Of a stretch of 64,000 nucleotides of DNA, positions 1 to 8,264 are shown piece by piece. How positions within the stretch are numbered: the stretch's first letter is position 1; every line of letters begins with the position of its first letter. This DNA comes from Pectobacterium sp. PL152 (GTDB lineage Bacteria; Pseudomonadota; Gammaproteobacteria; Enterobacterales; Enterobacteriaceae): assembly GCA_021907015.1 (NCBI GenBank), contig CP091064.1, positions 620,001 through 684,000 on the forward strand, given 5' to 3'. The translations under genes and the position numbers were made by a program. Under the pieces are notes generated by a model. It did no database searches, was not told the origin of the DNA, and saw nothing but the letters and a program-made list of their open reading frames with translations.

Positions 1-27
1 ATAAGTGCTTGTTTTAATTCTTTTTAA

Positions 28-54
28 ATCAATGGCGCCGGGGCGGGACTTGAA
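28..54. repeat. Left attachment site (partial copy of tRNA-Leu 3' end)
   Basis: This stretch matches the 3' end of the tRNA-Leu gene plus its flank at 26137-26164, with one substitution and one missing base over 28 positions. It is in the same orientation, so it forms a direct repeat about 26.1 kb away. With the integrase beside the other copy, it is the far boundary of an integrated island. The two mismatches suggest an old insertion or recombination with a slightly different tRNA end. Bases 1-27 are too short to say what lies outside. Confidence 0.8.
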
Positions 55-329
55 AAACAAACCCATCTTATTGAAAATAAAGACACATCATAAGTGAACA
101 TAGGCGATATATCCTCATTTGTATACTCAGTCTTTTTCCCTTCACACCAGTGACTACTCGCCACACAATTCAACAGTGATGTTAAAAATGTTGCGATGCA
201 AAATCTGATGTATAAATAACATCGGTACAACTTTATTCAGCGGTTAGATGCTATCGTGGTTTTACTCTAGATAGCAAAACCGTTATCAAGACAGCGAGTG
301 CATTTCTGGCAATCGGTTCACCGCCATCA

Positions 330-527
330 TCAGGTCTGAGATTCTTTAGGCTGCTCCCTATCCTCCATAAAATCAGAAGTAGCCACCTCGGTAGCAAACC
401 AACTATCCCAGCCCTCCTCCGATGACGTAGTAACACGCAAGTGATCGATCGCAGTCGTATCTGCGTCTTTCACATCATCGGTTAATGCAGCAGTTCTTGA
501 GATACTACTATTCCCTTTTCTCATCAT
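330..527 (-). CDS. Orphan VapB-like antitoxin
   Basis: A 65-residue protein whose C-terminal half follows the VapB/VagC antitoxin pattern: a W-D-x-W-F motif, then S-D-F-M, then R-E-Q-P close to the end. The central part can be aligned to VapB without gaps, but the N-terminal AbrB-like strand is poorly conserved. The start at 527 is chosen because an AGAAGG-type ribosome site lies just before it. VapB proteins neutralise VapC ribonucleases and repress their own operon. I read all three frames downstream (to about 240) and found no VapC, so this is either an orphan antitoxin or a decaying remnant. The family call rests on pattern recognition only. Confidence 0.5.
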   Translation of the reverse strand: MMRKGNSSISRTAALTDDVKDADTTAIDHLRVTTSSEEGWDSWFATEVATSDFMEDREQPKESQT

Positions 528-649
528 TGCCCTTCTCCCGCCAAACGACACGTGACATGCCGCATCCTCTTTTACATTACCAGATTAGCACTACAGACAT
601 CGTAGCCAAGAGATGAGTAATCTCCATCCCACATCCAGCCGGTCGATCA

Positions 650-1486
650 CTACCTTGCCGCCAACATCCCCGGATAATGTTTGGCGATAATGTCATTCAT
701 CTGATCGATCAGGTCAGGACGTTTAAAGGTGAGATGCCCGGTGCCTTTCTGAAAGTAACGCACGCTAAAGAACTCATCCTCGTATTCCTGCTGATGGGGA
801 TTATCACGGATATGGTCCATCAGCCGGATGGTGACATCGCCTCGGTTGTCGGGGATCGGTTTACCATCCAGCAGATACAGCATACGCTCCAGATCGGCCA
901 GTTGATCGCGTCGCCAGCCCCAGTTCAGACCAAAGCCCCAACGGTTGTATGTCACCAGATTGCTGATGATGACTTTCTTGCCGAAGTAACAAGGGTGATT
1001 GGTCTTGTAATCCCACGATAACCCTTTGAATACGTTAATCACACCTCGCTCAAATACCTCCTGCTTGCTCTGGTGAAGTTGCTCAAAGGTGCTGAGTATA
1101 TTGGCTTCACTGATGACCGGTAGCTCCCCTTCATCGAGATTTTTATGCCACTGGGTACGTGCTTCGGCATCCATCAGCGACAGCATGCCGGATTTTAGCA
1201 TCAGGTCGCGCCAGATATTGCGATCCAACGTGCGGGTGATGGTTGGCATCGCCTTGTTGGGTGCTTCTGTTAGCCAGCAATCGTAGCGATGCCCTTGCTT
1301 TAATGCCCAGTCTTCGGCGGTGCCGCCACCGATAGTCGCCGTTAGCGTTGAGATCGACTGTAGCTGATTAAGGAGTTGTTCTATCTGTTGCAGCGCGGTA
1401 TCACGTCCGGTAACGATACGTTCGATATTGGTCGAGCAAATCAGCTCGGTGTGTTCGGTTAAAACCTCGGGTTCAATTTGCATCAT
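650..1486 (-). CDS. DUF4942 domain protein
   Basis: A protein of about 278 residues of the DUF4942 family, commonly found directly downstream of the CbtA toxin gene in CP4-type islands. The function is unknown. The frame is open up to 1597, but those extra residues overlap a terminator-like hairpin (1511-1536). The paired ATG codons at 1486/1483 are the most likely start, and ATG at 1501 is possible. The segment with N-H-P-C-Y-F-G and the region rich in W-G-F-G-L-N-W are typical of the family. No transmembrane segment or signal peptide is seen, so it is probably cytoplasmic. It is the last gene of the minus-strand radC-cbeA-cbtA cluster. Confidence 0.75.
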   Translation of the reverse strand: MMQIEPEVLTEHTELICSTNIERIVTGRDTALQQIEQLLNQLQSISTLTATIGGGTAEDWALKQGHRYDCWLTEAPNKAMPTITRTLDRNIWRDLMLKSGMLSLMDAEARTQWHKNLDEGELPVISEANILSTFEQLHQSKQEVFERGVINVFKGLSWDYKTNHPCYFGKKVIISNLVTYNRWGFGLNWGWRRDQLADLERMLYLLDGKPIPDNRGDVTIRLMDHIRDNPHQQEYEDEFFSVRYFQKGTGHLTFKRPDLIDQMNDIIAKHYPGMLAAR

Positions 1487-1500
1487 TTGTGGTCCATACA

Positions 1501-1536
1501 TAAAAGCAAATGCGCCAGCCCTTACCGGCTGGCGCA
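1501..1536 (-). terminator. Hairpin between cbtA and the DUF4942 gene
   Basis: A perfect 10-bp inverted repeat (1511-1520 with 1527-1536, loop of 6) is followed, reading the minus strand, by TTTGCTTTTA. It has the shape of an intrinsic terminator and lies between the end of cbtA and the DUF4942 start, so it could reduce readthrough into the last gene. Confidence 0.6.
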
Positions 1537-1600
1537 TTATGCATCGGAGAGAGGAATAAACAGGTTTGGCGTGGTGTGACTGGAAAGCCGCTCGCAATCT

Positions 1601-1921
1601 TTATGCCTTGAGCAAGCCAGTAGCACGTCTGGCACGGAGAACATCAACGGCGGTAAGAAACGGCGATTGCTCCTGCCAGTTAAAGCCGTTGCGATCGATA
1701 CGCACCAGTTCGTATTTCTCCACCAGAAAATTCACGGCATTGACCAACGTGACGCCAGCATCGATATGCTCCTGAATCACGTTTTCCTCACAGAATGGTG
1801 TGTCGTTCAGCGTCAGGCCGTAGTGCTTTTCCAGCAGGTAGGTCAGGAGTTGCTGCCAAACGGCTATGGGTGGCGGGCAGGATTGATCCTCCCGTAACGG
1901 GATTGCAGGTGTTGTTTGCAT
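1601..1921 (-). CDS. cbtA: CbtA (YeeV/YkfI-type) cytoskeleton-targeting toxin
   Basis: A 106-residue protein, close to the usual CbtA/YkfI/YpjF size of just over 100 residues. It carries the family pattern W-Q-x-L-L, then H-Y-G-L-x-L-N-D-T-P-F, and later [14 protein letters not shown]. Characterised members are toxins that bind MreB and FtsZ and block assembly of the bacterial cytoskeleton. The gene follows cbeA at 69 bp on the minus strand, the standard antitoxin-toxin order, so the pair should be cotranscribed. The protein appears full length, and no key residue looks lost. Confidence 0.9.
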   Translation of the reverse strand: MQTTPAIPLREDQSCPPPIAVWQQLLTYLLEKHYGLTLNDTPFCEENVIQEHIDAGVTLVNAVNFLVEKYELVRIDRNGFNWQEQSPFLTAVDVLRARRATGLLKA

Positions 1922-1990
1922 GGGAATATTCTCTTCAGGTTAAGTCGATAAAATCAGGGAAATGTTCAGAATGGGGAGAGAAGCAGCGGA

Positions 1991-2326
1991 TTATTGTGTT
2001 GCCGCTGAAGAGGGATAAATAGCAATATACACGTAGCCAAAACTGCCCAGCGTATCGGCTTCACAAGTCCATTCGTTGCAATGCAGCGTGATGCAGCCCT
2101 GCTGGCGGGGATTCAACTCACCCGAGCACAGTTTTTGTTCCAACTGCTTAATCATCTCCGGGAAGCAGCGTTCCAGATGACGGGCTTCCGTTTCGCTAAA
2201 CGTACCGACAATGCTGGCCCGGTCTGCCAGATAATGCAGATAGTGACCTTCCTGCACCAGCCTGGCTCCGAATTGCGGCATGACGGCACGTTTTAGTCCC
2301 CATTCCGGGGTCTCCGATGATGGCAT
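1991..2326 (-). CDS. cbeA: CbeA (YeeU/YfjZ-type) antitoxin
   Basis: A 111-residue protein of the CbeA family, partner of CbtA. Family marks include the N-terminal P-E-W-G-L motif, P-x-F-G-A-R-L-V-Q-E-G, and Y-L-A-D-R-A, followed by an F-P-E-M-I-K-Q-L-E helix. CbeA is known as a type IV antitoxin: it stabilises MreB and FtsZ filaments rather than binding the toxin. It lies between the RadC-like gene (40 bp upstream) and cbtA in a minus-strand cluster, the same order seen in E. coli CP4 elements. Confidence 0.9.
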   Translation of the reverse strand: MPSSETPEWGLKRAVMPQFGARLVQEGHYLHYLADRASIVGTFSETEARHLERCFPEMIKQLEQKLCSGELNPRQQGCITLHCNEWTCEADTLGSFGYVYIAIYPSSAATQ

Positions 2327-2365
2327 GATGGTTTCCTTATAAAAGAGCGGTAGTAAATGTGAGCA

Positions 2366-2839
2366 TCACAACCAGCCACGTTCAGCGAACGACACTACCT
2401 CAGTACCGCCGACAACCAGATGATCGAGGACTCTGACGTCGAGTTGTGACAGTGAGTCCTTCAGCTTGTCGGTGATATGGCGGTCAGCCTGACTGGGCTC
2501 GGCACAGCCGGAAGGATGATTGTGTGCCAGTATCACGGCGGCGGCATTATGGCGCAGTGAGGCTTTGAGGATTTCACGTGGATGCACTTCGGTACTGTTG
2601 ATACCGCCCAGTGCGATAACTTCCTTTTCTATCAGACGATGCTGGTTATCCAGATACAGCACCATAAAGACTTCACGCCCCAGACTGCTGAGTTCCAACA
2701 TCAACCAGCTTTTGGTGTCCTCCGAGGTTTTAAACTGTCGCGCATTTTTTCGTACCCGTTTTTCCAGCAAGCACAACGCCATCTGGATGATGCGTTGCTC
2801 TCTGGACGCAACGTGGCCTGCCAATGAATTACATGACAT
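2366..2839 (-). CDS. RadC-like JAMM domain protein (YeeS/YkfG/YfjY type)
   Basis: A 157-residue protein of the short RadC-like family found on CP4 islands. The C-terminal MPN/JAMM domain holds the metal-binding pattern A-H-N-H-P-S-G, about eight residues, then S-x-x-D, and the upstream glutamate in T-E-V-H-P-R-E. Chromosomal RadC is longer and has an N-terminal helix-hairpin-helix region that is missing here, as is usual for island copies. The biochemical role is not established. The gene heads the radC-cbeA-cbtA-DUF4942 minus-strand cluster. Confidence 0.85.
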   Translation of the reverse strand: MSCNSLAGHVASREQRIIQMALCLLEKRVRKNARQFKTSEDTKSWLMLELSSLGREVFMVLYLDNQHRLIEKEVIALGGINSTEVHPREILKASLRHNAAAVILAHNHPSGCAEPSQADRHITDKLKDSLSQLDVRVLDHLVVGGTEVVSFAERGWL

Positions 2840-3044
2840 GGTGGTTCCTTGTAATTGAACAGAAAAAGAGGAATGAATAGAAAAAGAGCAGGTCAGAGTA
2901 GCAATCCTATTCTTTTCAGTAACTGATATCCCTTGGCGTACTCATCGCAGCCTGTGACTGTTATGGGGCAAGGGAAAGCACGTGAGTTGGCCCATCAGAT
3001 AACCTGTGGGCCAGTCATTTTCAGAGCAAATAAACAACACAACG

Positions 3045-3650
3045 TTAGGGGGCGGCAAGCGCAGAAAGCGAGCTATATCCACGTTTGATATCACAGTGCT
3101 TTGCATTGGCATCAATCAGGGACTGACCCAACTTTTTGGCAAGCAACGTTGCTGGATACTGATAGCTCCACCCCATTGGGTTATGATCAAAGGTGCCATC
3201 GTTATAATAGAAATGAAAAACAAATGAGCCTGTTCGATAATCCAGCATATTGGAAATCGCTTTTGCCAGATTAGCCGAGTGGAGGCTATCCATGAGCGTT
3301 TTAGCATGGTCAGCATTGTTATTCATTTGATGAATACCACCAGGATAATACTGCACGGTCATTCCTGTTGCGCCTTCGACGTTGTCACCGTAAATCCCTT
3401 TCAGGTAGTACCGTATATTTAGCTGATTGTCTTTGGCATAACACGTCAGAACGAATTTCTCCGTGTTACGTCCCTTTTTACCGATAATGATAAAATCATC
3501 AACACCTGCCGCTATTTTGTTGTGTCTAACATCAACGGTGTCAACAACCGCATTCTTATAGCTAATTGGCTTGGGATCATAAGCAGCGGCATACAACTGA
3601 GAACTCCATAGCGATATAGCCAATAGCGTGGTTATCATTATATTTTTCAT
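3045..3650 (-). CDS. Predicted secreted or periplasmic protein, unknown function
   Basis: I do not recognise this 201-residue protein. It starts with a clear Sec signal peptide: Lys at position 3, a hydrophobic core to about residue 17, and a likely signal peptidase site after L-Y-A near residue 21. The mature part is polar, has a few Cys residues (one near the C-terminus in K-H-C-D) and no membrane segment. It lies 28 bp downstream of the membrane-protein gene at 3679-4233 on the same strand, so the two probably form an operon and may act together at the cell envelope. Confidence 0.6.
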   Translation of the reverse strand: MKNIMITTLLAISLWSSQLYAAAYDPKPISYKNAVVDTVDVRHNKIAAGVDDFIIIGKKGRNTEKFVLTCYAKDNQLNIRYYLKGIYGDNVEGATGMTVQYYPGGIHQMNNNADHAKTLMDSLHSANLAKAISNMLDYRTGSFVFHFYYNDGTFDHNPMGWSYQYPATLLAKKLGQSLIDANAKHCDIKRGYSSLSALAAP

Positions 3651-3678
3651 ATAAATAGTCCTTTATGATGCCCTGTTG

Positions 3679-4233
3679 TTATTTTTCATCTGCGAGCGTG
3701 ACATAGATGGCGTTGTCTGCTCGTACCTCAATCGTTAACGGTTGTTTAAAACCAGAATTCATCAATGCATAGGCCTGATAAAAGCGCCCTTTAACTTCTT
3801 CTTTTACATCAGTAACACGAATGCAATGTTCTTCAATTCCCTGACGTTTCATAATTTTTGTAACAACAGGGCAGGCACTTTGCGCCAGAAGATCTGTCCC
3901 TGACTGACTTTTAAAATGATTACCAACCAACACGGAGAGGACAGTACAAAGCAGCCATACCTGCAATAAACGCCACGGTTTTCCTTGCCTTTCATCACGC
4001 TGACGTAGATAGACCATTGGCAATACAAACCACCAGACTGCCGGTGCCTCTTTTTCCTGTTTCATCAGTTGCAGACGATCCAGTAATACCCAAATTAGAG
4101 AAAAGACGGTATAGAGCGTTAGGGCTACTTGTTGTGGCAGAAAAATTGCGGAAATGGCCCAGATGGCGGGAAGCCCGATAGCCATAGACCAGGCGTGACT
4201 ATCATATTTGGAAAGCGGATACGGTTTAAACAT
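3679..4233 (-). CDS. Small membrane protein, unknown function
   Basis: A 184-residue protein of no family I can name. There are three hydrophobic stretches: two near the N-terminus (about residues 15-32 and 36-52) and one near 88-105. These are followed by a soluble C-terminal domain of about 75 residues with paired Cys residues (A-C-P and E-H-C-I) that could form a disulfide outside the cytoplasm. It precedes the secreted-protein gene at 3045-3650, and the intergenic region upstream (4234-4530) with its repeated motifs is the probable promoter. Confidence 0.6.
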   Translation of the reverse strand: MFKPYPLSKYDSHAWSMAIGLPAIWAISAIFLPQQVALTLYTVFSLIWVLLDRLQLMKQEKEAPAVWWFVLPMVYLRQRDERQGKPWRLLQVWLLCTVLSVLVGNHFKSQSGTDLLAQSACPVVTKIMKRQGIEEHCIRVTDVKEEVKGRFYQAYALMNSGFKQPLTIEVRADNAIYVTLADEK

Positions 4234-4530
4234 AGTGAAGTTACCCTTTAAAAGTGAAGAAATGAATGAAATAGGAAAATAATCCTTATTAACCAGTTAA
4301 TTGGATTGAGTGGCAGAAGGAGTGGCTTTAGCTGGCTGATGAAAGATCGTATAGGGATAGCGCAAGGAGAGATAATCGTTAATTCAGATCGATATGTATA
4401 AATCGATCGTCATTATCTATCATAAAAACGATCGATAATTATTTATTAATCGACATAAACTATCATAAATCAATGTTCGATCGTTAAAACAGATCATAAC
4501 GAAAGTGATAACGCCACCACAGAAAAGGAA
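4234..4530. promoter_or_regulatory. AT-rich intergenic region with repeated CGATCG motifs
   Basis: No gene is seen here. Within 4380-4490 there is a 9-bp inverted repeat (ATCGATCGT at 4402-4410 with ACGATCGAT at 4428-4436). A further CGATCGTT lies at 4478-4485, and CTATCATAAA occurs as a direct repeat at 4417-4426 and 4460-4469. The region is upstream of the 4233 gene and downstream of the GTPase gene. The layout suggests a multi-site operator for a dimeric DNA-binding protein, though that is inference. Confidence 0.45.
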
Positions 4531-5406
4531 TTAAAAGAAGATATGCCAAAGTGATTTAGCCAGTGAAATCAGACGTTCTCTTACTGTTAATAGAACTGTT
4601 GAAAATGCCTTGGAAGTGAGTATGTTGCCGATTGTCTCATCAAATATGTCGCCAACCGCATCGGCAAAACGCTCACGTGCACTGCCAATCACTTTTTCTG
4701 TTCTATACACGGTTCCCAGTCGGCCGACAACACCACCACTGGCTCTGGCTGGTAATGCCATTATGAATGTTTCCACCCACTGGTGCAGGTTGTACCCTTC
4801 CGAAGCAGAAACAGCCAAAACAGGGTGTACAGGTTTAAAGGTTGATTCCACTCGTTCTGTCTTGAGCGTCAGATTTTTATACTGACTCTCAGAAGGGCGA
4901 TTGTTCTTCCACTCGCGACAAGGTTCAATTTTGTCAGCCTGGCTGAGTACACAAAGAAATCTGGCCGGGTCAGAACCAGCCTGAAGGAGTTTTCGGTAAC
5001 ATTGGATATCCTCATTCCAGGCGCGTTCATCTGCTTTCAGCACCCAGATAATCAAATCCAACTTCTCAGCCCATTCCTGATAAAGACGAGAATAGACTTT
5101 GTCGAGCCCTGGCGTTTCACCCACACCAGGAAAATCAATAAGGCTAAGGGTATGTGACTTGTAACTTACCTGATAACGTTGAATGCGCCGGGTACATCCG
5201 TTGACGGCATCCACTTTGGCAGGAGGAGGACTGAAAAGCGTATTACACAGGCTGGACTTGCCAGCGCCACTTTTGCCCATCAGGCCAATAACAGGTGAAT
5301 AATGAATGGCCTTATCAAGCTGGTTAAAAATTCGGTAGGCGATATCGTCGGGCATCGATGACAATACGGGAGCCAGTAATAGGTATAGTTGAGATTTCTG
5401 TTTCAT
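4531..5406 (-). CDS. Island GTPase of the YeeP/YfjP/YkfA family
   Basis: A 291-residue P-loop GTPase. The G1 loop reads G-K-S-G-A-G-K-S-S near residue 45, G3 is D-F-P-G-V-G-E, and G4 is the variant S-Q-A-D-K. It belongs to the Era/EngA-like 50S-binding GTPase superfamily branch carried by CP4 islands (YkfA, YeeP, YfjP), whose role is unknown. The C-terminal part (about residues 215-291) is largely helical and ends in a hydrophobic helix that might touch the membrane. The start at 5406 is chosen over one at 5442 because CAGGAT lies just before it. Confidence 0.8.
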   Translation of the reverse strand: MKQKSQLYLLLAPVLSSMPDDIAYRIFNQLDKAIHYSPVIGLMGKSGAGKSSLCNTLFSPPPAKVDAVNGCTRRIQRYQVSYKSHTLSLIDFPGVGETPGLDKVYSRLYQEWAEKLDLIIWVLKADERAWNEDIQCYRKLLQAGSDPARFLCVLSQADKIEPCREWKNNRPSESQYKNLTLKTERVESTFKPVHPVLAVSASEGYNLHQWVETFIMALPARASGGVVGRLGTVYRTEKVIGSARERFADAVGDIFDETIGNILTSKAFSTVLLTVRERLISLAKSLWHIFF

Positions 5407-5479
5407 TTTATATCCTGTAATAATCACATTATCGAATATCACAGGAATAATGTATTTCTATAAAATAATGCAACTGTAA

Positions 5480-6301
5480 TCAGGATAATTGGTAGGGCTC
5501 TTTAAGTAATTTACGGTCTTTTAAATTAAATCTCTCCTGGCTGAATGCTGTCGTAATACCCCGAATAATAACCCCTCCCGGAAATAGACCTTCCTTTTCT
5601 GCTTTTTTGTTTACTATTTCGTTCCAGGATACAGGCTCTCGTAACACTGGAATGAAAAAACCATTTTTATCTTTACAAAACTTTTTTCTATCATCAATGG
5701 GAGCAAAACCAGTATATCTTTTAGCAATACCTTGCTGCCAATTTTTACTGATGAGGTTGGTCTGCCTCAAATAGTTAATGTTGAAAAAATCATAATAACC
5801 ACCATGTTTTATCCATAGTTCTTGAGTGATGATGATAGGGTGATAGTTCACATAATAAATTATATTAAATAAATTTTCATTGCGTATAAAAACCCGCCCC
5901 TCAAGCTCCGTTTTTAGTAGGATAACGAAATAATCAAGTCTCGGCAGTGATATGTGCTTTATTGTAACCTCGTTATTAAAATCATTATATATAGAGGCAT
6001 CTATATCACTATTAAGTGTTTTGTTATGATACTCTTCTCTTTCTTTCACAGAACGAAATGGCATAACGTTAATATTGCATTGGCTCGCTAATATAAAATG
6101 TTGACCTTGAATCTTATAGGGTTCATAAATCATTATCCCTGATTTTATTATCGTTTTTTCCTGATTGCGTTCCATCTCCTGCCTGATTAATCCTTCGAGA
6201 TATCCCGACTTTGTTAACCCTTGTTCGGCTGCTGTATTTGTCACCCAGTCATAGGTTGTCGTATTGGAAAAGTAGGTTGTAATTTTATGCTTGCTTGCCA
6301 T
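5480..6301 (-). CDS. Hypothetical protein with ribbon-helix-helix-like N-terminus
   Basis: An unrecognised 273-residue protein. Its first 55 residues resemble a ribbon-helix-helix or antitoxin-like segment: a short strand, then T-Y-D-W-V, then L-T-K-S-G-Y-L-E-G-L-I-R-Q-E-M. The rest is rich in Tyr, Asn and Ile with no motif I know. ATG at 6301 is preferred over 6337 because AAAGG precedes it at suitable spacing. Upstream there are three copies of an AGTNNGTCACT half-site, two of them forming a long palindrome, so self-regulation is a reasonable guess. Base composition is noticeably AT-rich compared with the core genes, which fits horizontal transfer. Confidence 0.55.
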   Translation of the reverse strand: MASKHKITTYFSNTTTYDWVTNTAAEQGLTKSGYLEGLIRQEMERNQEKTIIKSGIMIYEPYKIQGQHFILASQCNINVMPFRSVKEREEYHNKTLNSDIDASIYNDFNNEVTIKHISLPRLDYFVILLKTELEGRVFIRNENLFNIIYYVNYHPIIITQELWIKHGGYYDFFNINYLRQTNLISKNWQQGIAKRYTGFAPIDDRKKFCKDKNGFFIPVLREPVSWNEIVNKKAEKEGLFPGGVIIRGITTAFSQERFNLKDRKLLKEPYQLS

Positions 6302-6337
6302 GTTCGATGGACCTTTAACCGCTGGATACATCGTCAT

Positions 6338-6398
6338 AGTAAGTCACTTTATTATATCAATCAAACAAAAAGTAGGTCACTAAAAAGTGACCTACTTT
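6338..6398. promoter_or_regulatory. Palindrome and extra half-site upstream of the 6301 gene
   Basis: A perfect 13-bp inverted repeat (6369-6381 with 6386-6398, loop AAAA) contains AGTAGGTCACT on both strands. A third, near-identical half-site, AGTAAGTCACT, sits at 6338-6348 right next to the gene. The arrangement of palindrome plus single half-site is typical of an operator bound by a dimeric repressor. As RNA, the palindrome would also fold into a hairpin but lacks a following U-tract on the minus strand. Confidence 0.55.
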
Positions 6399-7097
6399 AA
6401 AACAAAACAAATTTATACAATGAGTTGTAAGTTATCATGCTGTGGATGGCTGATGATAAAAGATACCCAAGGAAATCAAGTATCCATCTTTACGATACTC
6501 ACTCAATAGGCGATTCTGTGAAAAATTACGCCAGATACTATCAGGTGTAATCGCAGTAATACCGTTCTCACTGATGTATCAGACAAGGGAGCTGCGATAC
6601 GATCGGTCAAGAAACCCAATTATTCGCAACGTCGGGAAACCATGCACGGAAAGGTGATGTGTTCGTTCTGCGCCTCCTTAAGCATTTGATGACTGGTCCA
6701 GAAGAGATAACTCCAGAGTAAAAATCAGTCTTAAAATGGCAAAATTCGGGTACAAAGGCCAGGTAGCACCACACTTCTTCGATTTTGAGAATCAGGAACA
6801 TCTATCGGATTGGATAATATCTATTAAAGAAGGGATTAATATACATAACGCTATGATGATAAGCATTAGATCCTATTTTAATCATTATCAATGACAAGTA
6901 GACATCGTATATGCATATCTTATGCTGGAAGGTATAGGTACTTGAGTCATATGGGGTGGGATAACCTTGGAGGCATGGTGTACAGCACTCATTGATAGTA
7001 ACAGAACGATGAGTACTGATCATTACCACTAACCTCGATATTTTATTTTTCAAAGGAATGTGCATTGTCTGAAACCAACATTCATTGAGACAATGCC
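6399..7097. other. Intergenic region with gene remnants, no intact gene seen
   Basis: About 700 bases without a convincing gene. Short open stretches look like eroded coding sequence: minus strand about 6440-6580 (ends in a stop at about 6438, no start), plus strand about 6575-6721 (no start, ends in P-E-E-I-T-P-E) and plus strand 6736-6894 (52 residues with ATG but no ribosome site). None can be assigned to a family. It probably marks deletions in the island between the left block and the Gp2/alpA block. Confidence 0.4.
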
Positions 7098-7691
7098 ATG
7101 AATAAAATCCCCCCTGAAAAATATAATAATTATTACCTTTATAAAATTAAAAAGACGCTGGAGTTAGCGGTGCTAGCTCACCATAGAACTCTTGTTGTTC
7201 GCGTTGATTTGCATTTCCCTGATAATGTTCATATTGAAAATAATAAGGCCATTAGCGCCTTTACACCTGCCCTAGAATCTCGACTCATAGCCAAATACAA
7301 ACGACAGGTAAAGAAAAATCCCGGTAAACAGATTCATCAGTCAGACCTGCACTACGTCTGGGTCAGGGAGCAAAATCAATGTGGTACCAAAATCCATTAT
7401 CACGCACTGCTCATGTTCAATAAAGATGTGTTCTATACGCTCGGTGATTACACACAAAGAGGCAATTTGGCTGATATGATCATTCAGGCATGGTGCAGTG
7501 CATTGAATCTGGATGCAGAGAAACACCGCACACTTGTCACATTCCCCACAAATCCTTGTTATTACCTGTATTGGGCAGACGCAAGCAAAGGTACCAACTT
7601 TGACGCCATAAATAGCCGCATTGAGTATATGGCGAAACACCGAGACAAGCAGTACAGCAGGAAAGTACGCACAATGGGATGCTCAGCCTAA
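7098..7691 (+). CDS. Inovirus Gp2 / YfjJ-like protein
   Basis: A 197-residue protein of the inovirus-type Gp2 (YagK/YfjJ C-terminal) family, found on most CP4 and P4-like islands. Signature features are the R-V-D-L-H-F-P segment, the G-T-K-I-H-Y-H-A-L-L-M-F core with its conserved histidines, and the terminal S-R-K-V-R-T-M-G-C-S. Filamentous-phage Gp2 is a replication initiator, but the role of the island version is not proven. The protein looks complete. It is on the plus strand ahead of alpA, as in CP4-57-like elements. Confidence 0.75.
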   Translation: MNKIPPEKYNNYYLYKIKKTLELAVLAHHRTLVVRVDLHFPDNVHIENNKAISAFTPALESRLIAKYKRQVKKNPGKQIHQSDLHYVWVREQNQCGTKIHYHALLMFNKDVFYTLGDYTQRGNLADMIIQAWCSALNLDAEKHRTLVTFPTNPCYYLYWADASKGTNFDAINSRIEYMAKHRDKQYSRKVRTMGCSA

Positions 7692-7880
7692 TGCTAAGCA
7701 ATTCATAGAAACAATCCGCATCTTAATGATCACACTGGCTATTATCGAAAACGTAGCCAGTGGATCATCACATTTGGTATTTAGTTTTTTACGCAGTCTT
7801 CCATCCACTGAGGAGGGCTGTATTTTACATCAATCATCAGTCATTCCTCCTTTAACTTACTGACTTAAAGGAGATTTATC

Positions 7881-8090
7881 ATGAGCAATACTACATCCTT
7901 ATTGAACGATCAGCTTGTCGACATGGCGTTTATCACGAAATTTACACAACTTACCGATAAGTGGTTTTACAAACTGATTCAGGAAGGTGCATTCCCAAAA
8001 CCGATCAAGCTCGGACGTAGCTCACGCTGGCTGAAAAGCGAAGTAGAAGCCTGGGTACAGCAGCGTATTGATGTTTCCCGCCAACCGTAA
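7881..8090 (+). CDS. alpA: AlpA family excision/regulatory protein
   Basis: A 69-residue MerR-like winged-helix DNA-binding protein of the AlpA family. The recognition part reads D-K-W-F-Y-K-L-I-Q-E-G-x-F-P-K-P-I-K-L-G-R-S-S-R-W, followed by E-V-E-A-W-V-Q-Q-R. AlpA of CP4-57 activates the integrase/excision genes. Here the likely job is control of island excision. A strong AAAGGAG ribosome site precedes the start. It stands alone on the plus strand between the Gp2-like gene and the defence block. Confidence 0.9.
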   Translation: MSNTTSLLNDQLVDMAFITKFTQLTDKWFYKLIQEGAFPKPIKLGRSSRWLKSEVEAWVQQRIDVSRQP

Positions 8091-8264
8091 TGAGATGATA
8101 GTGACAAAATGGCTCTGGTAACAGCTCCGATATTCATGGTGCGATAATCCCAATGGAACTTAAGAAATCCATATCAATCGAATAGAACCATACGCTATAC
8201 ATCTTGAATCCCACTGATTTTGCGAGCATTATCGCAATATATTCCCTTTTTGTTTGTATTGCGC

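Noticed and set aside
28..54. Possible second tRNA gene at the left end
   Set aside because: Only the last part of tRNA-Leu is present; no anticodon arm or acceptor 5' strand exists, so it is an attachment-site copy.
24..230. 68-codon minus-strand frame at the left end
   Set aside because: It reads through the attachment site, has no ribosome site and resembles no protein.
240..330. Search for a VapC toxin downstream of the VapB-like gene
   Set aside because: All three minus-strand frames were read; none shows the PIN-domain start or its acidic residues.
4380..4490. CRISPR-like array
   Set aside because: The repeats are only 8-10 bases, in mixed orientation and irregularly spaced, with no uniform spacers or cas genes.
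7621..7863. 80-codon plus-strand frame after the Gp2-like gene, considered as a frameshifted continuation
   Set aside because: The Gp2-like protein already ends with its family's usual G-C-S terminus, so no continuation is needed.
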